A stretch of DNA of 8,178 bases from Thermosulfurimonas sp. (GCA_015487645.1 WFPH01000073.1:1-8178), one strand, 5' to 3'. Shown: positions 1-6,045, counted from the first letter of the stretch. Translations and numbers: made by a program. The notes: generated by a model not told the origin, from the sequence alone.

Positions 1-56
1 AATTTCCCCCTCCCAAATCCTCCCCCACAGGGGGAGGGGACTTTTTCAGAGGTTTC
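1..56. repeat. Partial GC-rich inverted-repeat element, right end of a MITE-like repeat
   Basis: This stretch aligns by eye, with small gaps, to the right half of the element at 7582-7702. Both read AATTT, then CCCCCTCC, a short spacer, CCTCCCCC, a purine-rich tract, a T-run and a CAxAG-type end (TTTTTCAGAGG here, TTTTGCAAAGC there). The left part lies outside the window, so the element's left repeat and target duplication cannot be seen. It is probably a second, diverged copy of one dispersed non-coding family. It contains no ORF. Confidence 0.5.
19..46 (+). terminator. Possible intrinsic terminator within the repeat
   Basis: A perfect 8-bp GC stem pairs CCTCCCCC (19-26) with GGGGGAGG (30-37) across an ACA loop. 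Five T residues follow at 42-46, after a four-base gap. This is the form of a rho-independent terminator for a gene upstream of the window. The stem may owe its existence to the repeat rather than to selection for termination, and the gap before the T-run weakens the case. Confidence 0.4.
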
Positions 57-73
57 GTGAATAGTGAATTCCG

Positions 74-83
74 AAAGGAGGTG
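74..83 (+). promoter_or_regulatory. Strong Shine-Dalgarno site for the gene at 90
   Basis: AAAGGAGGTG is a near-complete complement of the 16S 3' end and sits six bases before the ATG at 90. It fixes that start and excludes the overlapping frame that begins at 83. No convincing -35/-10 promoter was recognised between the repeat and this site. Confidence 0.8.
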
Positions 84-89
84 TGAATT

Positions 90-782
90 ATGAAAAAATT
101 TATGTGGTTAAGTGTGTTTCTTCTCGTCTTCTGGCTGGGCACAGCTCAGGGAAAAACTTCGCTTCCCCTAAGGAAAATAGAAGGGACCGTAAAAGAGATT
201 CGGATAGAAAAAGTCTCTTCCAGGGCCAGGTTCGGCTTTTTGACCGCGGTCCTTTCCACCGAGAAGGGCGAGGTGAAGGTGCGGCTTTATCCCGAATGGT
301 GGAGGCTCAAACCTCCCTTTACCGTAGGCCATCGTATCAGGGTCAAGGGCTGGATTCCGCCGCGAACGCTTTTTAAAGGGCAACCGGTTCTGGTGGCCGC
401 CGAGATCCAGAACCTGGACACCGGTGAAATGCTGGTCCTTCGGGAAGGTCCAGGCAAACCCCGATGGCGATGGGGTCTGAAACCGCAAACCTTTTCCGGA
501 GAAATCGTGGCCCGAAGGGTCAGCCCTGGCCTCGGACGCCCGCAGATCAAGTGGTTGGTGATTGAAGTCAAAAACGAAAGCGGGCAGCTCTACACCTTCA
601 GGATTTCTCCCTTATGGCTGAATGATTATCCCGGACTCCGGCCCGGAAAGAGGGTGAAAATCATAGCCTGGAGGCCTCCCTTCTGGACGGCGCGCCACAT
701 TGATGAGTACATGGCCTGTAAGGTGGTGTTCCCTGAAAGTGGGAAAACCCTGAATCTTCGGAAATGTCCGGCCACGAAATAA
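90..782 (+). CDS. Exported protein with two repeated beta-rich domains, function unknown
   Basis: The 230-residue product starts with a Sec-type signal peptide (KK, then a hydrophobic stretch to about residue 19, likely cleaved after the AQG region), so it should be periplasmic or envelope-bound. The mature part has two similar halves, about 31-118 and 136-224. Each runs as a beta-strand beginning (E)GxV/EI, an R-x-x-P-x-W motif (65-70; 171-176), a G-[HK]-R-[IV]-[RK] strand ending in W-x-P-P (80-91; 186-197), then xxG-x-x-L-x-LR (111-118; 217-224). Lengths and patterns suggest small barrels of OB-fold type, but that is inference. The two cysteines (210, 226) lie only in the second half. The start has an excellent ribosome site. 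The next gene begins 11 bases after the stop, so the two are probably co-transcribed; a partner role for the DUF4405 membrane protein is possible. I do not recognise a named family. Confidence 0.8.
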   Translation: MKKFMWLSVFLLVFWLGTAQGKTSLPLRKIEGTVKEIRIEKVSSRARFGFLTAVLSTEKGEVKVRLYPEWWRLKPPFTVGHRIRVKGWIPPRTLFKGQPVLVAAEIQNLDTGEMLVLREGPGKPRWRWGLKPQTFSGEIVARRVSPGLGRPQIKWLVIEVKNESGQLYTFRISPLWLNDYPGLRPGKRVKIIAWRPPFWTARHIDEYMACKVVFPESGKTLNLRKCPATK

Positions 783-787
783 GGAGA
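781..787 (+). promoter_or_regulatory. Ribosome site selecting the start at 794
   Basis: AAGGAGA overlaps the stop codon of the preceding gene and lies six to seven bases before ATG 794. An in-frame ATG at 764 lies inside the previous gene and lacks a comparable site, so 794 is preferred. Confidence 0.7.
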
Positions 788-793
788 AGCCCC

Positions 794-1324
794 ATGGGAA
801 GCTGGATCAGCACTTTTCTCTTCTATGCGACAGTCTTGGTCATTCTCACCGGCATGGTGCTTTACATCATGCCGCCGGGCCGCGTGGCTTACTGGACCGA
901 CTGGCGCCTTCAGGGGCTGGACAAGGACCAGTGGGAGGCCATCCACATCCTTTTCGGCCTCTTGATGATGTTCCCGGCCGTCTGGCACCTTTACTTCAAC
1001 TGGAAGCCTTTTCGCCGCTATCTCGGCTCGCTCAGGGCCCCGGGCAAAGCTTTTGTTTCCGTAACTCTGGCCACCCTGATTCTCGCGTCCCTGGCCGTAA
1101 AGGATCTTCCTCCGGCTAGCTGGCTCATGGCTTTAGGAGCCCGATTGAAGGCCTCCTGGGGCAACCCCTCAGGTCTCCAGCCATTACTCAGGGATGCGGG
1201 AGATGATCCGAAATTGACACCGAAATTGGTCAGAAGATCCTTGAAAACCACGGAATACAGCCCAACTGGGAGGTTCCTCTTCGGGAACTGGCCTTTGCCC
1301 ATGGGACAACTCCTCGCGAAATAG
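794..1324 (+). CDS. DUF4405-type cytochrome-b-like membrane protein, C-terminus probably frameshifted
   Basis: From ATG 794 the frame encodes 176 residues. Three membrane helices are evident (about 5-25, 48-68, 88-104). H51 (AIHILFG) and H65 (VWHLYFNW) match the pattern of DUF4405 proteins, small haem-b-type membrane subunits related to cytochrome b561/NiFe-hydrogenase b subunits. A quinone- or haem-linked electron-transfer role at the inner membrane is expected from the family, not proven. Up to about residue 122 (nt 1160) the sequence looks natural. Beyond that this frame reads as low-quality coding sequence to TAG 1322, whereas the family-like helical tail appears in the other two forward frames (see 1161-1359). 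The reported 3' end is therefore suspect. The cause may be a sequencing error at a homopolymer or a real decaying gene. The gene lies between an exported protein and the PqqD-like gene, all on one strand. Confidence 0.75.
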   Translation: MGSWISTFLFYATVLVILTGMVLYIMPPGRVAYWTDWRLQGLDKDQWEAIHILFGLLMMFPAVWHLYFNWKPFRRYLGSLRAPGKAFVSVTLATLILASLAVKDLPPASWLMALGARLKASWGNPSGLQPLLRDAGDDPKLTPKLVRRSLKTTEYSPTGRFLFGNWPLPMGQLLAK

Positions 1325-1359
1325 TAAAATGGCTCAAAAAGGCCAAGGAGGCCCAAAAA
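1161..1359 (+). pseudogene. Displaced C-terminal coding segment of the DUF4405 gene
   Basis: Reading one frame on from about 1161 gives TPQVSSHYSGMREMIRN and then TGA at 1215. Shifting one more base gives an open frame from 1207 that reads DTEIGQKILENHGIQPNWEV, then a helical LRELAFAHGTTPREI and VKWLKKAKEAQK. That looks like the usual C-terminal helix-turn-helix-like tail of DUF4405 proteins. Dropping one G from GGGG (1158-1161) and one T from TT (1214-1215) joins all segments. The corrected frame then has no stop and runs into the next gene; one A fewer in the A6 run at 1355-1360 would create TGA overlapping ATG, the usual ATGA junction. The reading is a hypothesis based on protein pattern, not on alignment. 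Confidence 0.55.
1345..1351 (+). promoter_or_regulatory. Ribosome site for the PqqD-like gene
   Basis: AAGGAGG lies eight bases before ATG 1360. It supports 1360 as the start even though the frame is open upstream to 1207, where no ATG or GTG occurs. Confidence 0.75.
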
Positions 1360-1614
1360 ATGAAGCTAAATCGCCTGGCCATAAGTGAAGAGGGCTTCAT
1401 CTTCGACCCCGAGACCGGAAACAGCTACACGGTGAATGAAACCGGCCTCCTGATACTGAAAAAGCTTCGGGAAGGGCTCGGCCCGGAGGAGATTGCGGAG
1501 GCCATGAGCGAAGAATACGAGGTTTCCCCGGAGGAGGCCCTGAGAGACGTCCAGGATTTCCTGGAGACCATCGCGAGATTCGGTCTGTGGGAGGAAAAAG
1601 CATGGTTAAAGTAG
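1360..1614 (+). CDS. PqqD-like peptide-binding protein (RRE fold)
   Basis: This 84-residue acidic protein has the PqqD/HPr-rel-A layout: an N-terminal beta-hairpin (RLAISEEGFIFDPETGNSY), the conserved T-V-N-E-T-G-L-x-I-L helix start (about 24-33), an E-E-I-A helix and a segment with S/P-x-E-E-A leading to a long C-terminal helix ending F-G-L-W. Proteins of this fold act as RiPP recognition elements: they hold the leader of a precursor peptide and present it to a modifying enzyme. It has no membrane segment or cysteines and should be cytoplasmic. Its last 13 bases overlap the ATP-grasp gene, so the two are translationally coupled and the ATP-grasp enzyme is the likely partner. No radical SAM gene is present, so this is not a PQQ-type pathway. 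Family call is confident; the partner peptide is unknown. Confidence 0.85.
   Translation: MKLNRLAISEEGFIFDPETGNSYTVNETGLLILKKLREGLGPEEIAEAMSEEYEVSPEEALRDVQDFLETIARFGLWEEKAWLK
1589..1595 (+). promoter_or_regulatory. Ribosome site selecting the ATP-grasp start at 1602
   Basis: GGGAGGA lies inside the end of the PqqD-like gene, six bases before ATG 1602. A GTG at 1587 in the same frame has no site at proper distance, and the protein from 1602 begins directly with the first beta-strand of the family (VKVAVSGIN). Confidence 0.7.
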
Positions 1615-2630
1615 CCGTCTCCGGCATCAACGCCGTGGACAATCCGGGCCCGGGGCTGGGCATCATCAAGGGGCTGCGGGAGGGAAAGACCCCGGTCTCG
1701 GTAGTGGGGCTGGCCTACGACGCCATGGAACCGGGAATCTACCTCACGGACCTCATCGAGCGGGCCTACCTCCTGCCCTACCCTTCCGAAGGCGAGGCCC
1801 CTTTCCTGAACCGCCTCCTCTACATCAAGGAGAGGGAAGGGCTTGAGGTGGTTATTCCGGCCCTCGATGCCGAACTTCCGCTTTTCATAGACCTTGAGCC
1901 GCGGCTTTCCGCTTATGGTCTCAAGACCTTTCTTCCAACGCAAAAACAGTTCAAATTGCGGGCCAAGGATCACCTGCCCATCGTGGCCGAGGCCATAGGG
2001 ATAAAGACGCCCAACACGCTTGCGGTCACCTCTTATGAGGAATTTACGCGGGCCCTTTCCCAGCTCAAGTTTCCCGTAATGGTCAAAGGACTCTTCTACA
2101 AGGCTCTGAGGGCCTACACCCAGGCCGAGGCCCAGCAGCACTTTCAGGCCATCGTGGCCGAGTGGGGTTATCCCGTGATCGTGCAAGAGGTGGTGGAAGG
2201 CGAGGAGATGAATGTGGTAGGGGTAGGCGACGGAGAGGGCGGCCACTTCGGGCTGTTGGCCATCAAAAAGCTCTGGATCACCTCCCTGGGTAAGATCTGG
2301 ACCGGGGTGACGGTGACCCATCCGGGGCTTCTCACCGCGGCCGAAAACTTCGTAAGACACTTTCGCTGGCGGGGGGCTTTTGAGCTTGAAACCATTGTCT
2401 CGGGAGACGAGATTTATCTCATAGAGATCAATCCCCGCTTTCCGGCCTGGATCTATTTCGCGGTGGGGGTAGGGATCAACCTTCCGGAAAGGTTGCTTAA
2501 GGCCGCCTTGGGAGAGGAGCCCGAGAGGGACTGGGACTATCCGGCCGGAAAACTCTACATCCGCTTCACCGACGATCGGGTAACGGACCTCGAAGTCTTC
2601 CAGCACATGGTTACAAGGGGGGAGAGATGA
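1602..2630 (+). CDS. ATP-grasp carboxylate-amine ligase, PylC/CarB-like
   Basis: From ATG 1602 the product is 342 residues. The pre-ATP-grasp domain (about 1-115) opens with VKVAVSGINAVDNPGPGLG, the nucleotide-fold loop seen in CarB/PylC-like members. The ATP-grasp domain follows: FPVMVKG with the ATP-binding lysine K162, VIVQEVVEGEE (193-202) for adenine contact, and the metal-binding IEINPRF (E275, N277). ATP-grasp ligases activate a carboxylate as acyl phosphate and join it to an amine. The acceptor and donor cannot be read from sequence. Coupling to a PqqD-like protein upstream and a PLP decarboxylase downstream (ATGA overlap at 2627) suggests that it extends or caps a peptide or amino acid in a dedicated pathway, rather than general carbamoyl-phosphate or purine synthesis. 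All expected catalytic residues seem present; length is normal for a single-module ligase. Confidence 0.85.
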   Translation: MVKVAVSGINAVDNPGPGLGIIKGLREGKTPVSVVGLAYDAMEPGIYLTDLIERAYLLPYPSEGEAPFLNRLLYIKEREGLEVVIPALDAELPLFIDLEPRLSAYGLKTFLPTQKQFKLRAKDHLPIVAEAIGIKTPNTLAVTSYEEFTRALSQLKFPVMVKGLFYKALRAYTQAEAQQHFQAIVAEWGYPVIVQEVVEGEEMNVVGVGDGEGGHFGLLAIKKLWITSLGKIWTGVTVTHPGLLTAAENFVRHFRWRGAFELETIVSGDEIYLIEINPRFPAWIYFAVGVGINLPERLLKAALGEEPERDWDYPAGKLYIRFTDDRVTDLEVFQHMVTRGER

Positions 2631-2707
2631 GAAAGCCTTATCAGAAACCCACCATCCTGAAGCTCCAGGTGGGCTTTATGCGGGATAAGAAAAGCGGCCT
2701 TTCGCGG
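2627..2707 (+). other. RiPP-leader-like N-terminal segment fused to the decarboxylase
   Basis: The first residues, MRKPYQKPTILKLQVGFMRD, are basic, short and unlike the decarboxylase fold. They contain Y5-x-x-P8, then I10/L11/L13 and G16. YxxP followed by a hydrophobic residue and a Gly is the leader motif that PqqD-like proteins recognise in lasso peptide precursors (known for that family). In-frame Met codons at 2678 and 2708 could start a shorter enzyme, but neither has a good ribosome site, so the fusion is the likely product. Whether the segment is a docking tag, a substrate or just an extension is inference. Confidence 0.5.
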
Positions 2708-3967
2708 ATGGTGCGCCGGGAGATAGACGGCGTTCCGGTAAGGGAGCTTGCCGAAAGATTCGGCTCCCCCCTTTTCGTCTTTTCCGAAAGGAGGCTCCGG
2801 GAACAGTTCCGTTATCTAAAAAGGCTCTTTGAGGGCCATTACCCCCGGGTGGAATTCAGCTGGTCTTACAAGACCAACTATCTGGATGCCATCTGCCGCA
2901 TCTTCCACCAGGAAGGGGCCACGGCGGAGGTGGTCTCCGATTTTGAATACGAAAAGGCCCGAAGACTAGGGATTCCCGGGGACGAAATCGTCTTCAATGG
3001 CCCTTACAAGCCGAAGGAGACCCTCCGGCGGGCGGTCCTTGAGGGTGCCCGCATCAATGTGGATTCCATGGACGAAATCCTGGATCTCGAAGAGATCGCC
3101 CGGGAAACGGGAGAGAAAGTGCGGATAGGGCTTCGGGTAAACATGGATACCGGTATTTACCCCCGGTGGGACCGTTTCGGTTTCAATCTCGAAAGCGGGG
3201 AAGTCCTGAATGTGGCCCGGAGAATCGCCGCCGGGGGGCGGCTCGAGGTGGTGGGACTTCACTGCCACCAGGGGACCTTTATCCTTGAGCCCGAGGCTTA
3301 CGGACGGGCCGCGGAAAAACTTGTTCAACTGGCCCGGAAACTGGAGGAAGAATTCGGCTGGACCATAGAATACCTGGATCTAGGGGGAGGCTTCCCCTCA
3401 CGCAATCGGCTCAAAGGGTTGTATCTGCCTCCTGAGGTGGCCGTGCCACCCCTTTCCGAATACGCTGAAAGGATCGGCAGGGCGCTCCTTTCGGGGCTTC
3501 CTGCCGGGGACTATCCCCTCTTGATACTCGAGACCGGCCGAGCCCTAGTAGACGAGGCCGGCTTTCTCATAACTACCGTAAGGACGGTAAAGCGTCTACC
3601 GGACGGCCGCCGGGCCTATGTGCTTGACGCCGGAGTGAACCTGCTTTTCACCGCTTTCTGGTATCATTTCCGGGTGGAGATAGAAAAAGAAATCCCCGGT
3701 CCGCCGGAGCCATGCGTGCTCTACGGCCCCCTCTGCATGAACATTGATGTGGTGGAGGAGACCGCCTACCTTCCGCCACTTTCGCGCGGCACACGCCTTA
3801 TCCTCTCCCCGGTAGGAGCCTACAATGTCACCCAGTGGATGCAGTTCATCACCTACCGGCCACGGGTGGTCCTCGTGACGGAGGCCGGGAAGGTGGAGGT
3901 CATACGCGAGGCCGAAACCCTTGAAGACATCGTGCGTCGAGAAAACCTTCCCGAACACCTGAGATGA
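2627..3967 (+). CDS. Fold-type III PLP decarboxylase (LysA-like) with N-terminal leader-like extension
   Basis: This 446-residue enzyme belongs to the alanine-racemase-fold group IV decarboxylases (diaminopimelate, ornithine and arginine decarboxylase relatives). Visible features are the PLP lysine K82 in SWSYKTNY, HCHQGTF (212-218), the phosphate-binding GGGF (253-256), ETGRALV (302-308), the cross-subunit cysteine C370 in YGPLC, and GAYN (397-400) with RPR (411-413). It should bind PLP, act as a dimer and decarboxylate an amino acid or its conjugate. The specificity segment reads CMNID rather than the CESGD/CESSD type of classical LysA, so diaminopimelate is not a safe substrate guess. The family body begins near residue 33-47 (DGVPV to FGSPLFVF); the first 25-28 residues are extra (see 2627-2707). 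The start is fixed by GGGGGGAGAG upstream and the ATGA overlap with the ligase. The stop overlaps the next start, again as ATGA. Confidence 0.85.
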   Translation: MRKPYQKPTILKLQVGFMRDKKSGLSRMVRREIDGVPVRELAERFGSPLFVFSERRLREQFRYLKRLFEGHYPRVEFSWSYKTNYLDAICRIFHQEGATAEVVSDFEYEKARRLGIPGDEIVFNGPYKPKETLRRAVLEGARINVDSMDEILDLEEIARETGEKVRIGLRVNMDTGIYPRWDRFGFNLESGEVLNVARRIAAGGRLEVVGLHCHQGTFILEPEAYGRAAEKLVQLARKLEEEFGWTIEYLDLGGGFPSRNRLKGLYLPPEVAVPPLSEYAERIGRALLSGLPAGDYPLLILETGRALVDEAGFLITTVRTVKRLPDGRRAYVLDAGVNLLFTAFWYHFRVEIEKEIPGPPEPCVLYGPLCMNIDVVEETAYLPPLSRGTRLILSPVGAYNVTQWMQFITYRPRVVLVTEAGKVEVIREAETLEDIVRRENLPEHLR

Positions 3968-6045
3968 AAGAACTCAGACCGATAATAAATTCGGTCCTGA
4001 ATAGTTATTCTGGCATCCTCTTCCTCGCTAAACCAGCGGCTGGCTTAGCCATCCTTTTATTCACGGTTCTTATAAATCCAAACCTCGGATTATCGGCCTT
4101 TATTTGCGTCCTTTCGGCCTATGCGTTCGCCAGGGCGCTAGGCCTCAAAGAAGATTTCCTTCGGCTGGATTTTTATATCTACAATCCCCTGCTGGTGGGA
4201 CTTTCTATCGGCTACTTCTTCAAAATAGATCTCCTAAGCCTCATCTTCCTGATACTTATGGGCGTTTTCACCTTTCTTCTCACTTACAGTCTCTCCTCCG
4301 TCTTTTCTTATTACCTTCGGCTCCCCGTCTTGAGTCTTCCTTTCGTAATAGGAAGCCTCATTGCCGCTTTAGCCTCCTATCACTATTCCAACCTCTTTGT
4401 AAAAAGTCTTTATGGCCACGAGGCTCTTGCCTTCATTTCCCTCCCCTTGTGGCTTGAGGGCTTCCTGCGCTCTCTAGGAACTATCTTTTTCATGCCTTCT
4501 TCGGTAATTGGCCTAGGACTTTTTTTAGTCCTTTTTCTATCCTCAAGGATTCTGGCCTTACTCTCCGTTTTGGGATATCTCACCGGAACCTTGATAGCCT
4601 ACCTTTTTACGGGATCCTTCGAGGAAGCTTTTTCCAACCTCAGCCATTTCAACTTTATATTGATTGCCATGGCTATAGGAGGAGTTTTTTTAATACCCTC
4701 TCCCAAAAGCTACCTTCTGGCCCTGGTTGCCTCAGCCATAGCGGTTCCCCTGACCGAGGCCTCGCGGGTTTTCTGGGAAAAGTTTGGTCTTCCGGCCTTC
4801 GCTCTCCCCTTTAATATCACCAGTTTGCTCGTTCTTTATACTTTAGGGCTTTCTGGCTATCGAAAGCTTACTCTTTATTATCGCGGAACCCCTGAAAAAA
4901 CTCTCGATCATTACCTAACTTTGGGAAAAAGATTTCCAGCCAGAAATTGGGAAATAGACCTTCCTGTAAGCGGCCGATGGTTCGTTTGGCAAGGGCCGGA
5001 CGGACAATTTACCCACAAGGGGCCATGGCGTTACGCCATAGATTTTGTGATCGCCGATGAATCCGGCCGTACCTATACCAGAGACGGCTCAAGTCTTGAA
5101 GACTATTATGCTTACTGCAAGCCTGTATTTTCTCCGGTCACAGGAAGGGTAATAGAAGTAGTAGACGGCCTTCCGGACGAACCCCCAGGCTCAGCCAACA
5201 AGGACTATCCCTGGGGCAACCACGTGATTATCTATGATCCGCGCGGTTTCTATGCCGTCCTGGCCCACCTGAGCCCCGGCACTTTGAAGGTAAAAAAGGG
5301 GGACTGGGTGGTCAAGGGGGCTCTGATTGGCCTCTGCGGGAGCTCAGGCTACTCCCCCGAGCCCCATCTTCACCTTCACCTCCAGTCCGGCCCGGAGATC
5401 GGCTCACCCACTTTACCTTTCGTCTTAAGCGCCTACCTCAAGAACGGGGAATTCCGCGACTTCTCGCTCCCCGCCGAGGGCGAAACCGTGGAACCCGCCC
5501 CTCCGGAAAGGAGACTCAAGCAGACCTTGAACTTCCTCTTAGGCCAGGAGTTTGAATACGAACTTTTCAAAAACGGGGAGTTCAAAGAGAGATTCACCCT
5601 CCGAGTGGAAATGGCCCCGGATGGAACCTTTTACTTCACCGAGGGAAAAGGAAGACTTTATTTTGCGCAGAGGGGCTCGGCCTTCTACTTCCTGAACTAC
5701 GAAGGCCCGGAGACCTCTCCCCTGCGCTGGTTCTTCCTGGCCGCCCCCAAGATTCCTCTCAATTTAAAAGAAGGCCTCTCCTGGAAAGACTATCTACCAT
5801 TGGAAATCCTCTTGCCTCCTTTCAAAAAAGACTTATATCTCTTTATGCTCTCCTTCTGGCCTTCATTTTTAAAACTTAAAGCCCGATATTGGGCTTTAAA
5901 CAAATTTGACTTTCAGGGTGAAATTTCCTTTAATGACAAGAAGATTAAGACGCTAGTAAGATTGGACCCTGGCAGAGGTTTTGAGGAAATAAAAGTCGAA
6001 AAAGAAAACGAAAGTCTTTTACTCCAAAGAGGAGGCCGGCCATGA
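3964..6045 (+). CDS. Urea-transporter-family membrane domain fused to M23 metallopeptidase domain
   Basis: The 693-residue protein has three parts. Residues about 15-300 form a polytopic membrane domain that resembles urea transporters (UT family): NPLLVGLSIG (74-83), LPVLSLPF (120-127), and a second-half FN-(x)n-IGGVF...LPAFALPF (229-283) matching the internal two-fold repeat of that family. Residues about 335-480 form an M23 (LytM-type) domain with H351 and D360 (HKGPWRYAID), the AHL histidine H435 and the HxH pair H468/H470 (PHLHLHL), so zinc and catalytic ligands appear intact. Residues about 500-693 are a beta-rich tail of no family I recognise. M23 enzymes cut peptidoglycan cross-links or glycyl peptides; the domain would lie in the periplasm next to the channel. 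There is no classical signal peptide; the first membrane helix would serve. Both ends overlap neighbours by ATGA. The gene, especially its 5' and 3' parts, is visibly more AT-rich than its neighbours. Confidence 0.82.
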   Translation: MKELRPIINSVLNSYSGILFLAKPAAGLAILLFTVLINPNLGLSAFICVLSAYAFARALGLKEDFLRLDFYIYNPLLVGLSIGYFFKIDLLSLIFLILMGVFTFLLTYSLSSVFSYYLRLPVLSLPFVIGSLIAALASYHYSNLFVKSLYGHEALAFISLPLWLEGFLRSLGTIFFMPSSVIGLGLFLVLFLSSRILALLSVLGYLTGTLIAYLFTGSFEEAFSNLSHFNFILIAMAIGGVFLIPSPKSYLLALVASAIAVPLTEASRVFWEKFGLPAFALPFNITSLLVLYTLGLSGYRKLTLYYRGTPEKTLDHYLTLGKRFPARNWEIDLPVSGRWFVWQGPDGQFTHKGPWRYAIDFVIADESGRTYTRDGSSLEDYYAYCKPVFSPVTGRVIEVVDGLPDEPPGSANKDYPWGNHVIIYDPRGFYAVLAHLSPGTLKVKKGDWVVKGALIGLCGSSGYSPEPHLHLHLQSGPEIGSPTLPFVLSAYLKNGEFRDFSLPAEGETVEPAPPERRLKQTLNFLLGQEFEYELFKNGEFKERFTLRVEMAPDGTFYFTEGKGRLYFAQRGSAFYFLNYEGPETSPLRWFFLAAPKIPLNLKEGLSWKDYLPLEILLPPFKKDLYLFMLSFWPSFLKLKARYWALNKFDFQGEISFNDKKIKTLVRLDPGRGFEEIKVEKENESLLLQRGGRP
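5876..5899. repeat. Perfect 9-bp hairpin inside the UT-M23 gene
   Basis: TTAAAGCCC (5876-5884) and GGGCTTTAA (5891-5899) pair perfectly across the loop GATATT. It lies in the 3' coding part of the UT-M23 gene, in an AT-rich stretch. No T-run follows, so it is not a good terminator. It could slow ribosomes or stabilise a processed end before the beta-barrel gene, or be chance. Confidence 0.5.

Noticed and set aside
1..56. CRISPR array
   Set aside because: The C- and G-tracts form a hairpin and match the MITE-like element; there are no regular repeats with unique spacers anywhere in the window.
83..376. Overlapping + strand frame starting at GTG 83
   Set aside because: The ribosome site AAAGGAGGTG overlaps this GTG and instead serves ATG 90. 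The product is Arg/Ser-rich shadow sequence, while the frame from 90 has a signal peptide and repeated domains.
1587..1601. Upstream GTG start for the ATP-grasp gene
   Set aside because: It would add MGGKS in front of the first strand and would consume the ribosome site itself; ATG 1602 has correct spacing.
1360..1614. PQQ biosynthesis PqqD proper
   Set aside because: No pqqA, pqqB, pqqC or radical SAM pqqE is nearby; only the fold and motif class agree.
1425..2606. A 393-codon open frame on the minus strand
   Set aside because: It lies antisense to the ATP-grasp gene, whose motifs and coupled start are clear. The minus product is rich in Pro, Gly, His and Arg without family motifs, a usual shadow in GC-rich DNA.
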